Below, piece after piece: positions 45,782 through 57,619 of a DNA stretch of 64,000 bases. A program made the translations under genes and the position numbers. Source of the DNA: Acanthococcus lagerstroemiae (lineage: Eukaryota; Arthropoda; Insecta; Hemiptera; Eriococcidae); NCBI GenBank assembly GCA_031841125.1, contig CM063110.1, forward strand, positions 18,905,626-18,969,625. Reading direction: 5' to 3'. How positions within the stretch are numbered: position 1 is the stretch's first letter; every line of letters begins with the position of its first letter. The notes under the pieces were generated by a model that saw only the letters and a program-made list of their open reading frames with translations, made no database searches and was not told the origin of the DNA.

Positions 45782-46202
45782 ACATTCAGTACTTCAACTT
45801 TGTTTACTTTTGTGCTTCGATCCACTGGAAGGCCCTGGGTATGCCTCAAACAGACTAGGTACATGAAAAATTGTCAGTTTGATTAACTTATAACTCGTGT
45901 CTTGGTGTCTACCACAATATAACTTTAATTCTAGCAGATCTGCATTTACATTTTACCATAGCGTGATTAAAAGGTTGATGGAAAATGCAGATAAGTTTAC
46001 TGTCGGTTGCGCTTTTTCACCCCGCCGTTCGCAGTGACGCGGCTTCCAAAGCTGTCTGTATTTTTTACTAACGAAAGAAGTAGTGGAAGTGCGGGGAAAC
46101 GCTGATGATGCTCAGCTCGCATACCCACGGCCGAAAAAGGATATAATTTTTGATAAACTTCGCAGCAGGAGTGGACACTTGACAGCTGAATTAAACGAAT
46201 GT

Positions 46203-46379
46203 TCTACCTGGCCGATCGAGGGAGAACGAGGAGAGTGAGCCATGAGAATAAGAAGAAGAACGCTGTTTTGAATAGTACAGGAATGCAGGAGGCAAAAGAC
46301 GTTTGTTGACGCTCTCATCGTGAGCCAGGCTGGACGATTTATACAAAAATATACATTCGAGAGGAGAGAGTCGCCGCAT
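46203..46379 (+). repeat. ~180-bp SINE-like dispersed repeat, copy E
   Basis: Begins TCTACCTGGCCGATCGAGG and ends TACATTCGAGAGGAGAGAG. A short internal deletion relative to other copies removes the region after GAAGAAGAA. Confidence 0.75.
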
Positions 46380-46439
46380 ATTTTCAACTTCCTATCTGGC
46401 AACACCTGATACAGTTCTATTTAGTATACGTCGGTTAGT

Positions 46440-47230
46440 CCCCATCTCCGTTGATAAAATGGCTACGCTTATCTCTAAATATTATGGAACAGAGAATGGA
46501 GTCTGCACGTACCCCGCAGTCAACAATGAACTGGCGCGGTCGTCGTAATTAATGCACCAAAATCAAATAGGCGAGGCAGCTTACAATACAATATATTATA
46601 TAAGCCGCCGTTTGCTCTTATTAACGTATGGAATGTAAACACGTCAGACGCTTATTGGCGACCTGTTCGAGGAAGACGAATGAGCTCATGGTGTCGTCCC
46701 TCGGCCGCAGAACAAAACGAATATTTGCGGACTCGTCTGGCATTTTGTTTGTCGAGCCGAAGCGATGCGATGTCGCTGTCGCCGGCGTTGTCGACGCGAT
46801 ATCCCGAGTAATGTGTACACCGGCGTGTGCATAATCAAACCTCGATAAGATCGATATGATGGGATGTGCTCTTTCTGACGAACAGGGGGAGAAAGGGTCG
46901 TTTACGGACTCGAGACATAATAGCTGAGAATAATCACGTACCCTTGGGTCGAGTTCCCCATGAAACCATTTCAACGCATGAAATCAACGTTGATGTTACG
47001 TCGAAGTGTAAAATGGACGTCGATAGTATATCTCGATTTTCATCACAGTTTCGGCTATTTTGACGTAAAATTTACTGATAAATCGTCGTCGTTTTTACAC
47101 AGATCGACGTCGGGTGTGATGATGTTGATGATACACTGCCGGACAGAAGTTTTATCCATCCGCCAAAACTACGTTATTTATATTCTGATGGCAAATAAAC
47201 GCCCAAATGACTCGGATTGAGGATATAATC
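46440..47230. other. CpG-rich segment without recognised gene
   Basis: Frequent CG dinucleotides and several 60-117-codon frames on both strands. None has a known motif. Candidate host exon or regulatory DNA. Confidence 0.3.
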
Positions 47231-47238
47231 GAAGAACC

Positions 47239-47313
47239 AGGAAAGCGCCAATTGCTTAAACATATAATAGGAAAGCGCCAGTTATGGCTTGCAAAAGTTA
47301 TAGGAAAGCGCCA
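47239..47313. repeat. three short direct repeats AGGAAAGCGCCA, 30-33 bp apart
   Basis: Exact 12-mers at 47239-47250, 47269-47280 and 47302-47313. The intervening sequences are unrelated. The origin is unknown; it is too short and in the wrong context for a CRISPR array. Confidence 0.9.
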
Positions 47314-47789
47314 GTAGTACAGGCGATAAAGACACTAAGAACATCGAACCTCGTATTTGGGGGGGGGGAGCTGGAATTTGTCGAAATGTCTCAGGTAAGG
47401 TGTCCGAACTAACATACTAAAAGTCCAGACCCCCACCTGCGCTGCTAACGGAACTGTGGTCCGTTCTTGCCCCCCAAATTTAGTTTTTCTCCAATATCTA
47501 GAGTTCTATTAAGCCTAGAGAAAAACTTTTCAAATAAAAAATGTTCCTCGTGAAATTTCCTACATGATAGTATACTTAAAAGCCCGCCTAGCTCCGACCG
47601 TTAGCCTACAAAGTTTATGTAAGTTATCAATTATCATGTTTTTCACGAATTGTTCGCAGTTGTAACGCCTACATAGGTAGAAAACACATTCGGCACTCAT
47701 TGTTACTACAGAATAGTATCTTTGTTAGCTGAATACAGTACATCAAGGTAGTCGACTAGCATACTTCCCCTGTAGTCTCCTCAAATCGT

Positions 47790-48040
47790 TCCACATGAAT
47801 TATTCGAAAACCGGTTAGTACATTATACAAATAATTTCCACAAGCTGGTATGATCCACAGTGTCGAATGCCTTCTGGAAATCTACGAACAAGAGATGGAC
47901 TTCTAAATTATATTCTTTCGATTTTTCTATTATTTGTTTCACTGTTTGCATATGGTCCGCTGTAGAAACTCCTCTTCTAAACCCAGCTTGAGAGGGGGAA
48001 TGATTGCTGTCTAATTGATTATATAATCTACAAATTCATT
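47790..48040 (-). pseudogene. reverse transcriptase fragment (motifs 2-3)
   Basis: The minus strand from about 48030 reads NQLDSNHSPSQAGFRRGVST, then KEYNLEVHLLFVDFQKAFD. These are conserved RT blocks of RTE-like elements. Nothing upstream or downstream survives. Confidence 0.75.
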
Positions 48041-48057
48041 TTTTTTTAAGTATTGAA

Positions 48058-48274
48058 GGGGGCAGCACTAACGAAAATTTGTACGGCACTAACCAGCACC
48101 AACGTAGCACTAACGATTCTGAGTGTTTCGGGTGAGCTAGGCCTCATGGGCGGTGCCACCCACCGTTTCCCTAGCAGCGCCCAAACTCATTATTTTGGGA
48201 AGAGGGGGCAGCACTAACGAAAATGTGTACGGCACTAACCAGCACTAACGTAGCACTAACGATTCTGAGTGTTT
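48058..48274. repeat. 71-bp direct repeat pair rich in GCACTAACG
   Basis: 48058-48128 and 48204-48274 are nearly identical (146-bp offset). Each contains GCACTAAC several times. The 75-bp spacer is GC-richer. It lies just upstream of the Tc1 remnant, but whether it belongs to it is unknown. Confidence 0.85.
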
Positions 48275-48409
48275 TGGCCGGAAATTTCTGCGCCAATTGT
48301 TGCACACGTTAACGAGGGTAGAAGTCATCGTTCTGTCGCTCTACAGTAAATATAATCTGGCGCATAGTACCGTGGAATCACACTCACAGACGGTACGTAG
48401 CGACAGGAT

Positions 48410-49190
48410 CATTCGTCCTCAGAATGTGATGTGGCCGTCCAAGAGCTACAAATGTCCGAGAGGATAGAAATATTGCGAGAATAGCGATGCGAGATTCATA
48501 TTTAACATCGAACAGAATAACTGGGGAAGTGAATTTCTTTCATAAGACGCTCGTGGATTCTCGAATAGTCCATCGCCGACTTTGCGAATATGGTTTATGT
48601 TACTGTAAACCGACATAAGTCCCGATACTCACTATGGAACACCGACGACGACGCTTGTCTTTCGCTGGAAGTCACTTGCAGTGGCAAGAACGGGATTGGA
48701 GGCGGGTTTTCTTCATGGATGAGTCCAGATTTTCTCCCCCGTGATCGGATGAACGTGTACGCATATGGAGACGCCCTAGTCAACGATATGCTCAACGTAT
48801 GTTTACACGGAGGTTGAATTTTTTCAGTGGTTCCGTTATGGTCTGGGGTGGTATTTCGCGTGATGCTAGGACGGATCGGTGAACGCTTCAGTGTATATTG
48901 AGGACATTCTCCTAAATTATGTCCTGCCTTATATGGCATTTGTGGGTGCGGGCTCCTTATTCATACAAGATAACGCACGACCGCATATGTGGCACGACAG
49001 ACTCTCAAATTCTTGGAAGAAGTCGAAATTGCATAATTTGAACAGCCAGCTTGCAGCCCAGACTTGAATCCAGTAGAACACGTCTGGAACAGACTGGGTA
49101 GACGTATACGAGCTCCTAATCCTCCTATAAATTCCTTCAATGCATTGAGCGGCCCCGTAATGGCAACACGCGTTACTAGGATCAACTTCT
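48410..49190 (+). pseudogene. Tc1-type transposase pseudogene
   Basis: In changing frames the plus strand reads EDRNIARIAMRDS, then HRRLCEYGL (end of the helix-turn-helix part). Next come LQWQERDWRRVFFMDESRFS (first catalytic Asp), SVMVWGGIS, IQDNARPH (second Asp) and CSPDLNPVEHVWNRLGRR (third acidic, Glu). The order and spacing fit the DD34E catalytic domain of Tc1 elements. At least three frameshifts or stops disable it. The N-terminal DNA-binding part before 48410 is not visible, and terminal inverted repeats were not found. Confidence 0.85.
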
Positions 49191-49494
49191 GGTTAGTTTT
49201 ATCAACATTTAGTAAACCTTTGTCGGCTTACATCTGTTTCTTATGAGACACGAAATATGCGATTTTTGGCTGCATTAAGGATTTTTTGTCTGTATCGAGG
49301 ATGTCCGAATGCCTCCACAGCACCTGCGTGAAAAAAAAAAGTTCTAGAAATATTATATCTGAATTTCCAGTCATTTGCTGGTTCCCTTATTTTGCTAATA
49401 AAAGGAGAATCATGATTTTTTTGGGGATGGATGAAGACTTGTCCGGCAGTTCTTTAGTGGGTTACGTCTCCGTACGTTTCTCTCTTCTTTGTTA

Positions 49495-49770
49495 ATATTT
49501 TCATCTCTGAGAAGGATTTTCACAATTTGTATCCTTCCTTATCTGCTCTTCACATCTCATTCTTTGCCTTCCTTTCCAGTTATTTCCCTCAACCATATCC
49601 TCTAGCAGTAATAACGATATCTCCGGATGTCTTCTATTATGAACTGTCGATTTAACTCTTCTCTTTACAATAATTATATCACAAATTTCTCTTTTCTTCT
49701 CTATTCGCCTCAATACCTCCTCATTCTTGATCTTTTCTGATGTCGATTTGATTTTTAACATTCTCCAATA
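49495..49770 (-). pseudogene. C-terminal fragment of an RTE-like element
   Basis: The minus-strand frame 49761-49501 contains LKIKSTSEKIKNEEVLRRI, MVEGNNWKGRQR and RKDTNC. It is colinear with the C-terminal part of the plus-strand pseudogene at 27380-28560, so it is the same family. Confidence 0.75.
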
Positions 49771-49904
49771 ACACCATATTTCAAAAGCTTCTGTATACTT
49801 TTTCTTTCTTGTGTTCCTATTAACCAGGTCTCACATTACCTTTTTTTTTTTTTAATTTTATTTTACAGCTTTTTATTTGTACGTACATTTTTGACCCCGA
49901 TCAT

Positions 49905-50130
49905 GTGTGGTCGTCATGCCGTTGAATTCCTCCATTTGCGAACATAGGCATCCATGATCTTCTTCTACCACCTCCTATCCCTCGCTATCTCCCCCCGTAG
50001 TATCTCGAATTCCCTGACCAACTCATCCCTCCATCTTGTGAGTGGTCTATCTCTTTTACGTTTCCACTCTCTCGGGTATCATTCTCAGCTACCTTCCCCA
50101 TTTGTCTACACCTCTCACCATGTACCCCAT
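49905..50130 (-). pseudogene. C-terminal fragment of another RTE-like element
   Basis: The minus strand reads REWKRKRDRPLTRWRDELVR, IARDRRW, a stop, then MDAYVRKWRNST. This is the conserved basic C-terminal module of RTE-like proteins. A T-rich tract (about 49840-49865) lies on its 3' side. Confidence 0.65.
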
Positions 50131-50159
50131 TTAGCTTAGTTTTGCTTTCTTAATTTCTT

Positions 50160-51370
50160 ATATGAGGTCGCTTGATCCTGTTGTTTTCTAGATGTATATG
50201 AAAATTGAGTAAGGATCATGAATAATTGTAGTCACGCTCCGGAAGAATGGTCAAGGACTTATGACAACAATTTTTAAACAATAAAAAAACCTGAAAACGT
50301 AAATTAGAGAAAGTTGAAAATGAACCTAGTCTGATAGGTATCAGAAATCTTCATCCCACTAAAATACGAGAATTCAGCTTGCCAATTCGTGGAAAATTGT
50401 AGTCGTCCTGGAGAAATAATCAGTGTGTTAAGTGAGAATCTTGAAAAAGGGAAAAAAATCTTAAAATGGGAATAATTTCACGAGGGAACTTGTGTCTTCA
50501 AAAAATAAATCATACCAGAAAATTAAGTACGATTTGGGATAATTGAAATCACATTTCATATAATAATCTGAGTTATGACAACAATTTTAAAGAGAGAGAG
50601 AGAGAGAGAAAAAAAAAAAGAACTCAAATCACGAAATTTCTATTCGCGCCTCATTTTTTTATTGAAAAATCGAGGTAAACAGGATCACTGAACTTCCTAT
50701 TGAAACTCACACGAGAACCGCCACTGATTTTGACTGTTCACTTCCGTTACATACGTAAACCAAACATTTATTTGATTCCAAAACATCCAACCTTGGATAT
50801 TCTTACCTAAATCATTCCTTGTACAGTTTCATTTCATAGCCCTTCTTTATTCGAATTATTTATTATTAGCTTATGCTATGTTGCCAACTTATGGTGTCAC
50901 TTCGCGCGTACTTTGTGCAAAGTTAATTATAAATAGTGGTGTTTGAAACTGTTGCAATTGTATAAAGTGTATAACAACTAGCGCAATCTGGATATAAATA
51001 CTGAGCACTAGATACTTTGTATATGAGAATTGAAAATACCGACCTTCAGGCACCCGAGCTTTTTTACATATTTTGAGTGTAGAGAGCTTCTCTAGTCGTT
51101 TGCAATCCCTTCCATTTGTGGCATCAATTTTTGGTGCCTGAACAAAATTTATGGTGCCACAATGACATTTAACCTTTAATTTTGGTGCCTCAATGACCGA
51201 TATTATAACTACACTATTTGCCATCTGCAGACCTTATCATCCTAACCGTCTTCGCTTTTGTATTTTCACACCTGATTTCTTTACATTTATTTCTTAATTA
51301 CTTTTTTAATAAAATACGTTATGCCATACTGAAGACGAACAGCAAACTTGTCTCACTCCTTTTTGAATTT
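50160..51370. other. AT-rich DNA, no gene recognised
   Basis: Ordinary AT-rich sequence. A short GA run lies near 50593-50607. TTTTGGTGCC-type words recur around 51120-51200. Confidence 0.45.
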
Positions 51371-51374
51371 TCGC

Positions 51375-51665
51375 TTTTCACACTTCGTCCTCTATTCGTA
51401 TCTGAGCCCTTTGATTCTTACATAAGTTCCATAATACTCGTCTTTCTTTGTACTTAACTCCTACCTCTTTCAATATTTGAAACAGTTTTAACCATTCAAC
51501 ATTATTAAAAGTTTTTTCTGAATCTACAAATGCTACATAATATGTATCCAAACCCTTTTCCAGTCTTTTTTCTAATAAAGGCCTCAATACGTAGTATAAA
51601 TTGTGACTCTTCGCTTCATCAGTGTAATCTATGATTCTTTCCTTTGACACCAAATCAATGTTGAT
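51375..51665 (-). pseudogene. reverse transcriptase fragment (motifs 2-4 region)
   Basis: The minus-strand frame 51653-51378 reads LRPLLEKRLEKGLDTYYVAF, VDSEKTFNNVEW, then GVKYKERRVLWNL. It is colinear with the plus-strand pseudogene at 27380-28560. The frame is open for 91 codons, but both ends are missing. Confidence 0.8.
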
Positions 51666-51669
51666 TTGA

Positions 51670-53370
51670 TGTACGTAGTAAAATTTTTATTTACTCGAAA
51701 TTTGACTTTTTAGTGCGCAGTTGGCATGTTAGCTGTCGGCCAGCCTTAGCGGCTGCTTGCCCAAGGACTGGGAAGAGTGTGTGCGCTCTCATTTTTTATG
51801 CCCTTGAGAGATGTGATGTTTCCTTGTTATCTCTCAGCTCGAACATTGCTTCGTGATCCGAGTGGGACCCTGCCCAGGCGACATTTTCTCCCTCTCGAGT
51901 TGTAAGTCGACTTGGTCTTTCGCTTGTAGGGGCCTTTGTGCTATTTTCGATCGCCGTGTACCTTTTGGTCAATGTGGTGCTGTGTATTATCCTGCTAGTG
52001 GGACGAGAGTTATCATCTACTTCAGTCCCTTTTGCTCATACTGACTTCCCGTTGGCGTGGAGATTGGGTCTTCGGGTCCAAGAAACACTCGTATTTACTT
52101 TTTCTTTTCCTTTATTTTCTTGCTTGTTATCGAAATTGTGGGCGTGGACTGTGAGCTATGAGCACGACTTGTATTCTGAGGAATGGGCTCACAATTCTGA
52201 AGGGCATGTATGTCGCTTGATGCGCACTCCTCCCCTTTTTATTTTCTAATGTAGCTTGGCCAGTTAACTAGGTTGGCATTATTAGTTTGTTTGTCGTGTT
52301 TCTCTCCTTCTTTTGCTTTCATCTTTTTTATTATTTTTGACAATTTTTCGCCCGTTTATTTTTGCTACTTTATTAGTTTTCACTTTCACTTTTATTTTCA
52401 TATTCCGTCCCTTTGTTTCTTTTTTATTTATTTATTTTTTTATAAATATTATATTTATATAGCAGCTTCGCATTTATATTTTCTTTGGTGAAGTCATTCA
52501 CCCATCATACTTGTATAGGTCGCTTGGTATAAATATGGATCTGTTCCACCTACGATTTCACTTTCGTTTTCTTCTCTTTTTTGCAAATAAATAAGCGCTA
52601 CCGTTTGAAAGGAAGAAGACAGTTTGCTACCCGGGTTCTAGTTTCGTTTTCGACCTCCCTAATTTTATTCACGTAGGAGAGCTTTTCTCTATTTTTGTTC
52701 ATAATTGATTTTTTTATTTTATTTTTTTTATTGACATTTTATTTTCTATTGAGTCTTTCGATTTATTTTATCATTCATTTTAGTGCTGTTATACTAAGGT
52801 CACGTAATTCTAGTTTTAGATTTCTTTTATCTTCGCTTTTTATTTTTTCTTAGTTTTTATTTTGTGTGGTCTCGTATTCGTAATTTTATTTTTTTATTAA
52901 AGGCGTTGGTTTGATCATCGTCTTAGAGATTTTAGTGCCAGCAAATTGAGAGCTTTGTTTTTATTGTATTTTTCAATATTTCTCGTGCGGTTTATCCGGC
53001 CTCCCTCTAAAGTTATGATTCAGTTGATAGACCTATAGTCCAACTGTTCGCGCTCCTTTTTGGTCGGTGAGAGGGCTTGGGAGAATTTCCATACATCTCG
53101 GGTGTCGAGATTATGGACAAATTCCTTGGGATATGGGAGCACGGAGTGGCGTAGGGGTTTCCAGGGCGATCTTCAGATCTTCCGGGATACGAAGTAACTC
53201 AAATTTGGACCATCCTTTTTGTTCTGAGGAATTGCTTTGAACCTACGACGTCAACTTCTCTCGGTTCAATGTGACGCAGAATCCGAATTCGCTCCCAGTA
53301 TGCATTTTAATATCCGAATTGGCTCCCGATTTTTCTGCCATATAATAACCGAAAAATAACTGAATTCTCT
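51670..53370. other. T-rich DNA, no gene recognised
   Basis: Long plus-strand frames here are Phe/Leu/Ser-rich because of T-runs and are not credible genes. A TATAAATATGG word (52528) followed by AATAAATAA (52588) could mark a promoter/poly-A pair of an LTR, but no LTR partner was found. Confidence 0.4.
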
Positions 53371-53379
53371 CTGTTGGAT

Positions 53380-53988
53380 ACACATACAGCGCAACCCCTG
53401 TGCACTGATTTTTATTCCCATACAGATTTGAGACTGTCGAAAATCATAAAGATTCTCGTTGTTGGTCCGACCCCATTGGAGGGCCGAGGCTCCCGCTACA
53501 GGGTCTATATCCGTTGAGTGGTGGCCGCACTGTAGGGGTTAGAGAAAGTAGTCTGTTCTCCCAAAGAATAGGACCTCGTGGATTGGAACACTGATAACAA
53601 GTTGCTGTAAATTTCTAAGGAACGCATTCAGTGATGTGGAACATTGCATGTAACACTTTCATCGAAACATGTGGGAAGATGAACATCAATCAAGATCACT
53701 TCCTACGCTGACAACGCCTTATTTGTCTGTAAACGGCTAGCCACTCAAAGTTAGGCTGAGATTAAGTTTGGCTCCTTTTGGCGGGGCCAGGAGCAATAGA
53801 AATATGGCACCCACTTCCTCGGCTCTTATTTATTCAAAATTCAAAGTATTAAAATAAAAAAAAAAGAAGAAAAACAAAAGATTAGGTTCCCATTTTGATA
53901 CACATACGGCACAATCTCTGTGCAGTGATTTTCTTTCCCATTTTTACAAACTTAGGACTGTCTACATATATTTTACAGATTTTCGTTG
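53380..53988. repeat. diverged direct repeat pair, ~87 bp, 520 bp apart
   Basis: 53380-53465 and 53900-53987 share CACATACRGC, CTGTGCASTGATTTT, CTTAGGACTGTC-like and GATTYTCGTTGTWGG blocks in order. Function unknown. The intervening DNA near 53785 resembles 33240 (GGCGGGGCCAGGAGC, ATAGAAATATGGCA). Confidence 0.6.
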
Positions 53989-53989
53989 T

Positions 53990-55790
53990 AGGTTAGGATA
54001 TTCGAATTTCATTGTTCAAAAACTTTGAACCTCATATAACCGGGATGAATCAGAGGTTTTCCCTCATTCATAATGGGATTCGCAAGGCAATTTAAAAATA
54101 CAATCAGATTCATGCGAGGTCCTTTCAGTTTCGAGAAACTACCACTGCGCAGTCTTAGGAACCACACAGTCTTACAGATTCTTACTCTACTAATTTCAGT
54201 ATCCTCCCCTCTCCGCTGAAAATAAGCCTTAAAGCACCATAGTCACATACTTAGTCAGTATGTCGAAGTACCGAATGTGGGTCTATTTTTTGGAGCTCGA
54301 TTTCTCAGGTACATTATGGCAGGAATATTTCTTTTTCACTCGCTGATCTGGATTTTTCGAAAATTAAAACGCCTGGTTCTAATGTTGATATTATTGTCGG
54401 CGCTAGTTCTACGAAAATTGTATGCTCAGTGAAACGTTCGCAATTGATAAATTAGGGCTACGATTACCTAAATTCAGTTGGACTTTACCGGAAGTCTCTT
54501 CTAAGTTAAACCCCAATTTTTCACAACATTTTCCTTATTTCTAAAGGAATAACGTTTTAACAAAAGTACATTAGGTAGAAACTGTTGTAAAATTCCACAA
54601 AGTAACGGATGAAATTACGAAAAAATAAACGTACTTGTGTTACTCTCACATCATGCTGACATTTGTCACCAAGTCCGAGTGCCGGATCAGCATTCGTTGT
54701 TACGTCTTTGTTATCATTTTTTTATTTTATTTTATTTTTACAAAAATGGTCACTTCATTAGAGCATCCAGATCACATGGTACGCTCCTCTTAGGCGCCCA
54801 GGAAGATCAGTATACAATCTGAGAACAGTCTGCAGTGACGGCTCCTCCGACTTAAAATTCCAATTTTCCTTCTTTTTTTGTGTGTGTGACTGAATAAACG
54901 TACAAACTACATCTCACTGTCCCCAGGACCGCCCCCGCACGTTTGACCAGTTTTGTCACATAATTCCAACGAGAGGTTTTCTTCATCATCAATCGAATCA
55001 ACAAGCACTCGAAAAGATCTAAGTAAACGAGCCGTACTTCATTTTTGGAAAATAATTTTGATACGCAGTATCAAAGTAACGCTGGAGAGCTTGGCTATGG
55101 CATAGCACTTGAACTGGAACTCGTGTGTAATATCTGCCTCAGTTAACACCGGAACTACTTATGAAACGGCCAGACCCGGCAGCAGCGAATCGAACGAGCC
55201 GAGGACGGTTTTGCAAACATTTATGTAATTTTGTAAAGTGTTTGAGACGGAAGAGTGTCGAACGAACGACGATGACAACGGCAACGCCAACGACAGCAGC
55301 AGTAGGACCGGCAATGGCAATAGGGAAAACATGACTTCAAACACTAATAATCGCAAAATTCCGGACCCTCTATTTAATGGAATTAGAACTCATTTAGATG
55401 AAAAGTTTCAAGTGTTACACTTCGTTTCTCCCTCTGGTAATAGACATAAGCAGTGCACAGCCGAAAATCGATAGCCCGGCTCCGGGAAGCTGGAACGCGA
55501 AACCAGAAAAGCACAGGTACTGAGCTTTCGCCTAGACGACGAGCGCACACGCTCACACACAGACAGATGAATTTCAAGATAAGAGTTGTTTGTATAATAT
55601 CGCCCACCCTTTAGAACAATAATACAACTGGAAAAATTCAATTTTCAGTTTATAACGGGATATGAATGTAAAACAGCTCCAGGTACACGTTTCGAATGAA
55701 ATACCAATAGTATGTATTTCGCAACTAAAATGTCCTTGTGTTACTTTTAACTTTGTGGAAGTATCCAGCTACAAAGTCACTAAACTGTCG
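53990..55790. other. mixed DNA, no gene recognised
   Basis: No convincing coding region. 55230-55520 is CpG-richer, with a polar low-complexity frame (Asn/Asp/Ser). 54715-54740 is a (TTTTA)n tract. Confidence 0.4.
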
Positions 55791-55812
55791 TAACGCAAGT
55801 TGTGTCGCTATA

Positions 55813-56660
55813 TAGGGTGTCTCAAAGTGCATGACCCCTTCAACCGGGTTAGTAGGTAACTGATTCGGACGAACATGTAGATATTTTTACCTATTCGTAC
55901 AATTGAAGTCACTAAGATATGGACATTTAAAGAAATGGTGTGCAGTATTAATGGAAAATTGTTTTTTTATCATTGCTAGTAGATAGACTGGAAATTAAAT
56001 ATAATAAGAGAGAATTATGATAATGATTGAAAAAGAAATTTAAAAAAACACAATTGGATCAGCAAGGTGTTTACGAAATTTATTATGGTAAAAACTACTG
56101 TTTTCATATTTTATCAGTTTTTCATGGACATTGTCCTCTGGACCCAGCGATTTTTTCGCGGTAAACGATTTCCTCCTTCAGAATATCCTTCAAAAATACT
56201 CCGTGATCTTAGTTTTACCCTTTTTAGTTATCGAGATCAAAAACCTGTACCCTTGCAAATGGATATTATTATTATTATTTAATTCATTAATTATTTACTA
56301 CTTATTTATTTGCTTATATCTTATTTATTTGTTTATATATTTACTTATTTTTTGTTTTTGATTGATCTGAGACCCTTGTTCGACGGTAGCGAAAGCTGTA
56401 ATTGAGCTGTGAGGCTGAAATTTTGATACGTTTTCCACAGTAATGAAATGAAAGTTTAATGTATCTAATCAAGCCATTTGAAAGGAGGGGAGGAAACCAA
56501 AATATGTTTCTCCAAATGGCATTATCTGGCTCTCTAGTTACTTGTAACTGACCTATTAAATTCAAAAGTTCGAGGAAATTGTTTGTTTGTTTTGTCTTAC
56601 CCATGTCTGTGCGCAGACGATCGCATCGGCATCTAATATAACAGTACATCTTAGCCTAAA
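55813..56660. other. AT-rich DNA starting with an AGGGTGTC word
   Basis: ATAGGGTGTCTCAAAG at 55813 resembles the head of the dispersed repeats, but no shared middle was recognised. (ATT)n lies near 56265-56280. A short hairpin pairs GCCATTTG (56473) with CAAATGGC (about 56520). Confidence 0.4.
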
Positions 56661-56689
56661 TTATTATATGTATTATATAGTCGATTTGG

Positions 56690-56820
56690 CATTACGAGTC
56701 TTCAGCTGCGCGCATCAGATCGCCGGCAGACTTTATTCCCGTCCATTTCCTGATGTTGTTCAGCCACGGTATTTTTAAGCGTTTGAGTTCTTTTTGGTTC
56801 CTTCTGTCATCCCATATGAT
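56690..56820 (-). pseudogene. C-terminal fragment of a non-LTR retrotransposon
   Basis: The minus strand from about 56780 reads LKIPWLNNIRKWTGIKSAGD, then LMRAAEDS. This matches the RRRISWLKNLREW...LFRAA-type C-terminus common in insect RTE-like proteins. Very short. Confidence 0.5.
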
Positions 56821-57410
56821 CTACCTCTCTTCACGTCTCAAAATCGTCGTCCGCATGGCTTTTTCAGACCTTTATTAATACCTACTTGCTTCACTTTCGT
56901 CATGCCCTCTTTGAGCAATACTTTGAGTGGCATCATCTTTTGATTGAGATATATCCATAGGACCGCGTAATGTATAAAAATAGCAGTAGTCTCGACGGCT
57001 TATTTCGATGTACCTGTTATCCTTGTAGAAACCAACGTTGCATTACTACATCATCTCCTCGTTTATTTTCACTTATGTCTTTAGGGAAATTATCTTATTG
57101 GAATTTTGGAGGATTCAAATTGCATGAGAAATTTGTAGTGCTTGGAATGAATAATCTGAATAAAAAGCACGAACACATGAGCAACTAACGTACTGAGTAA
57201 ACATCATCTTCTCCGTTTTTTCCATTTCACCCTCAACATTTCGAGTAACTGATGTTGAAGCAGGAAGTGATTCTTCAGATGCAGAGTCACTAGTTTTAGC
57301 TACTCTTTTTGCCAGCGTTCGTTTGTGGCCATTCGTGATAAAATTTTAAAATTGAAAACAGATATAACTAAGGCTGTTAAAACATAAACTGTAACTGAAC
57401 GAAGCGGATG

Positions 57411-57617
57411 TCCTACCTGGCCGATCCAGGGAGAGAAAAGGAGAGTGAGTCATGAGAACAAGTGAGAAAGAAGAAGGTGGTTTTCAGAAGATCACGTACC
57501 GGATGTGTAGGAATGCAAGAGACAAAAGCTGTTTGCGAGACACTCGCATTTTGTACGTGTTCGCAGAAAGTAACCGACGATTCATACGAAAATGTACATA
57601 GGAGAGGGTCACTGCAT
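57411..57617 (+). repeat. ~207-bp SINE-like dispersed repeat, copy F
   Basis: Begins TCCTACCTGGCCGATCCAGG, preceded by AAACTGTAACTGAACG, and ends TACATAGGAGAGGGTCACTG. It contains the shared GTACCGG, GGAATGCAAGAGACAAAAG and CACTCGCAT words. Confidence 0.75.
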
Positions 57618-57619
57618 GA

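Noticed and set aside
47239..47313. CRISPR-like direct repeats with ~20-bp spacers
   Set aside because: Only three 12-bp repeats, no cas genes, and a eukaryotic transposon context; kept as a short direct repeat instead.
52273..52491. Phe-rich membrane-protein-like frame
   Set aside because: Arises from T-rich DNA; no start context, no motif, low complexity.
52520..52600. TATA box plus AATAAA resembling an LTR promoter/poly-A pair
   Set aside because: No second LTR, no TG...CA ends and no gag/pol reading nearby; such words are expected in AT-rich DNA.
55238..55474. Polar Asn/Asp-rich frame as a host exon
   Set aside because: Begins at GTG, is low complexity, and splice sites are not convincing.
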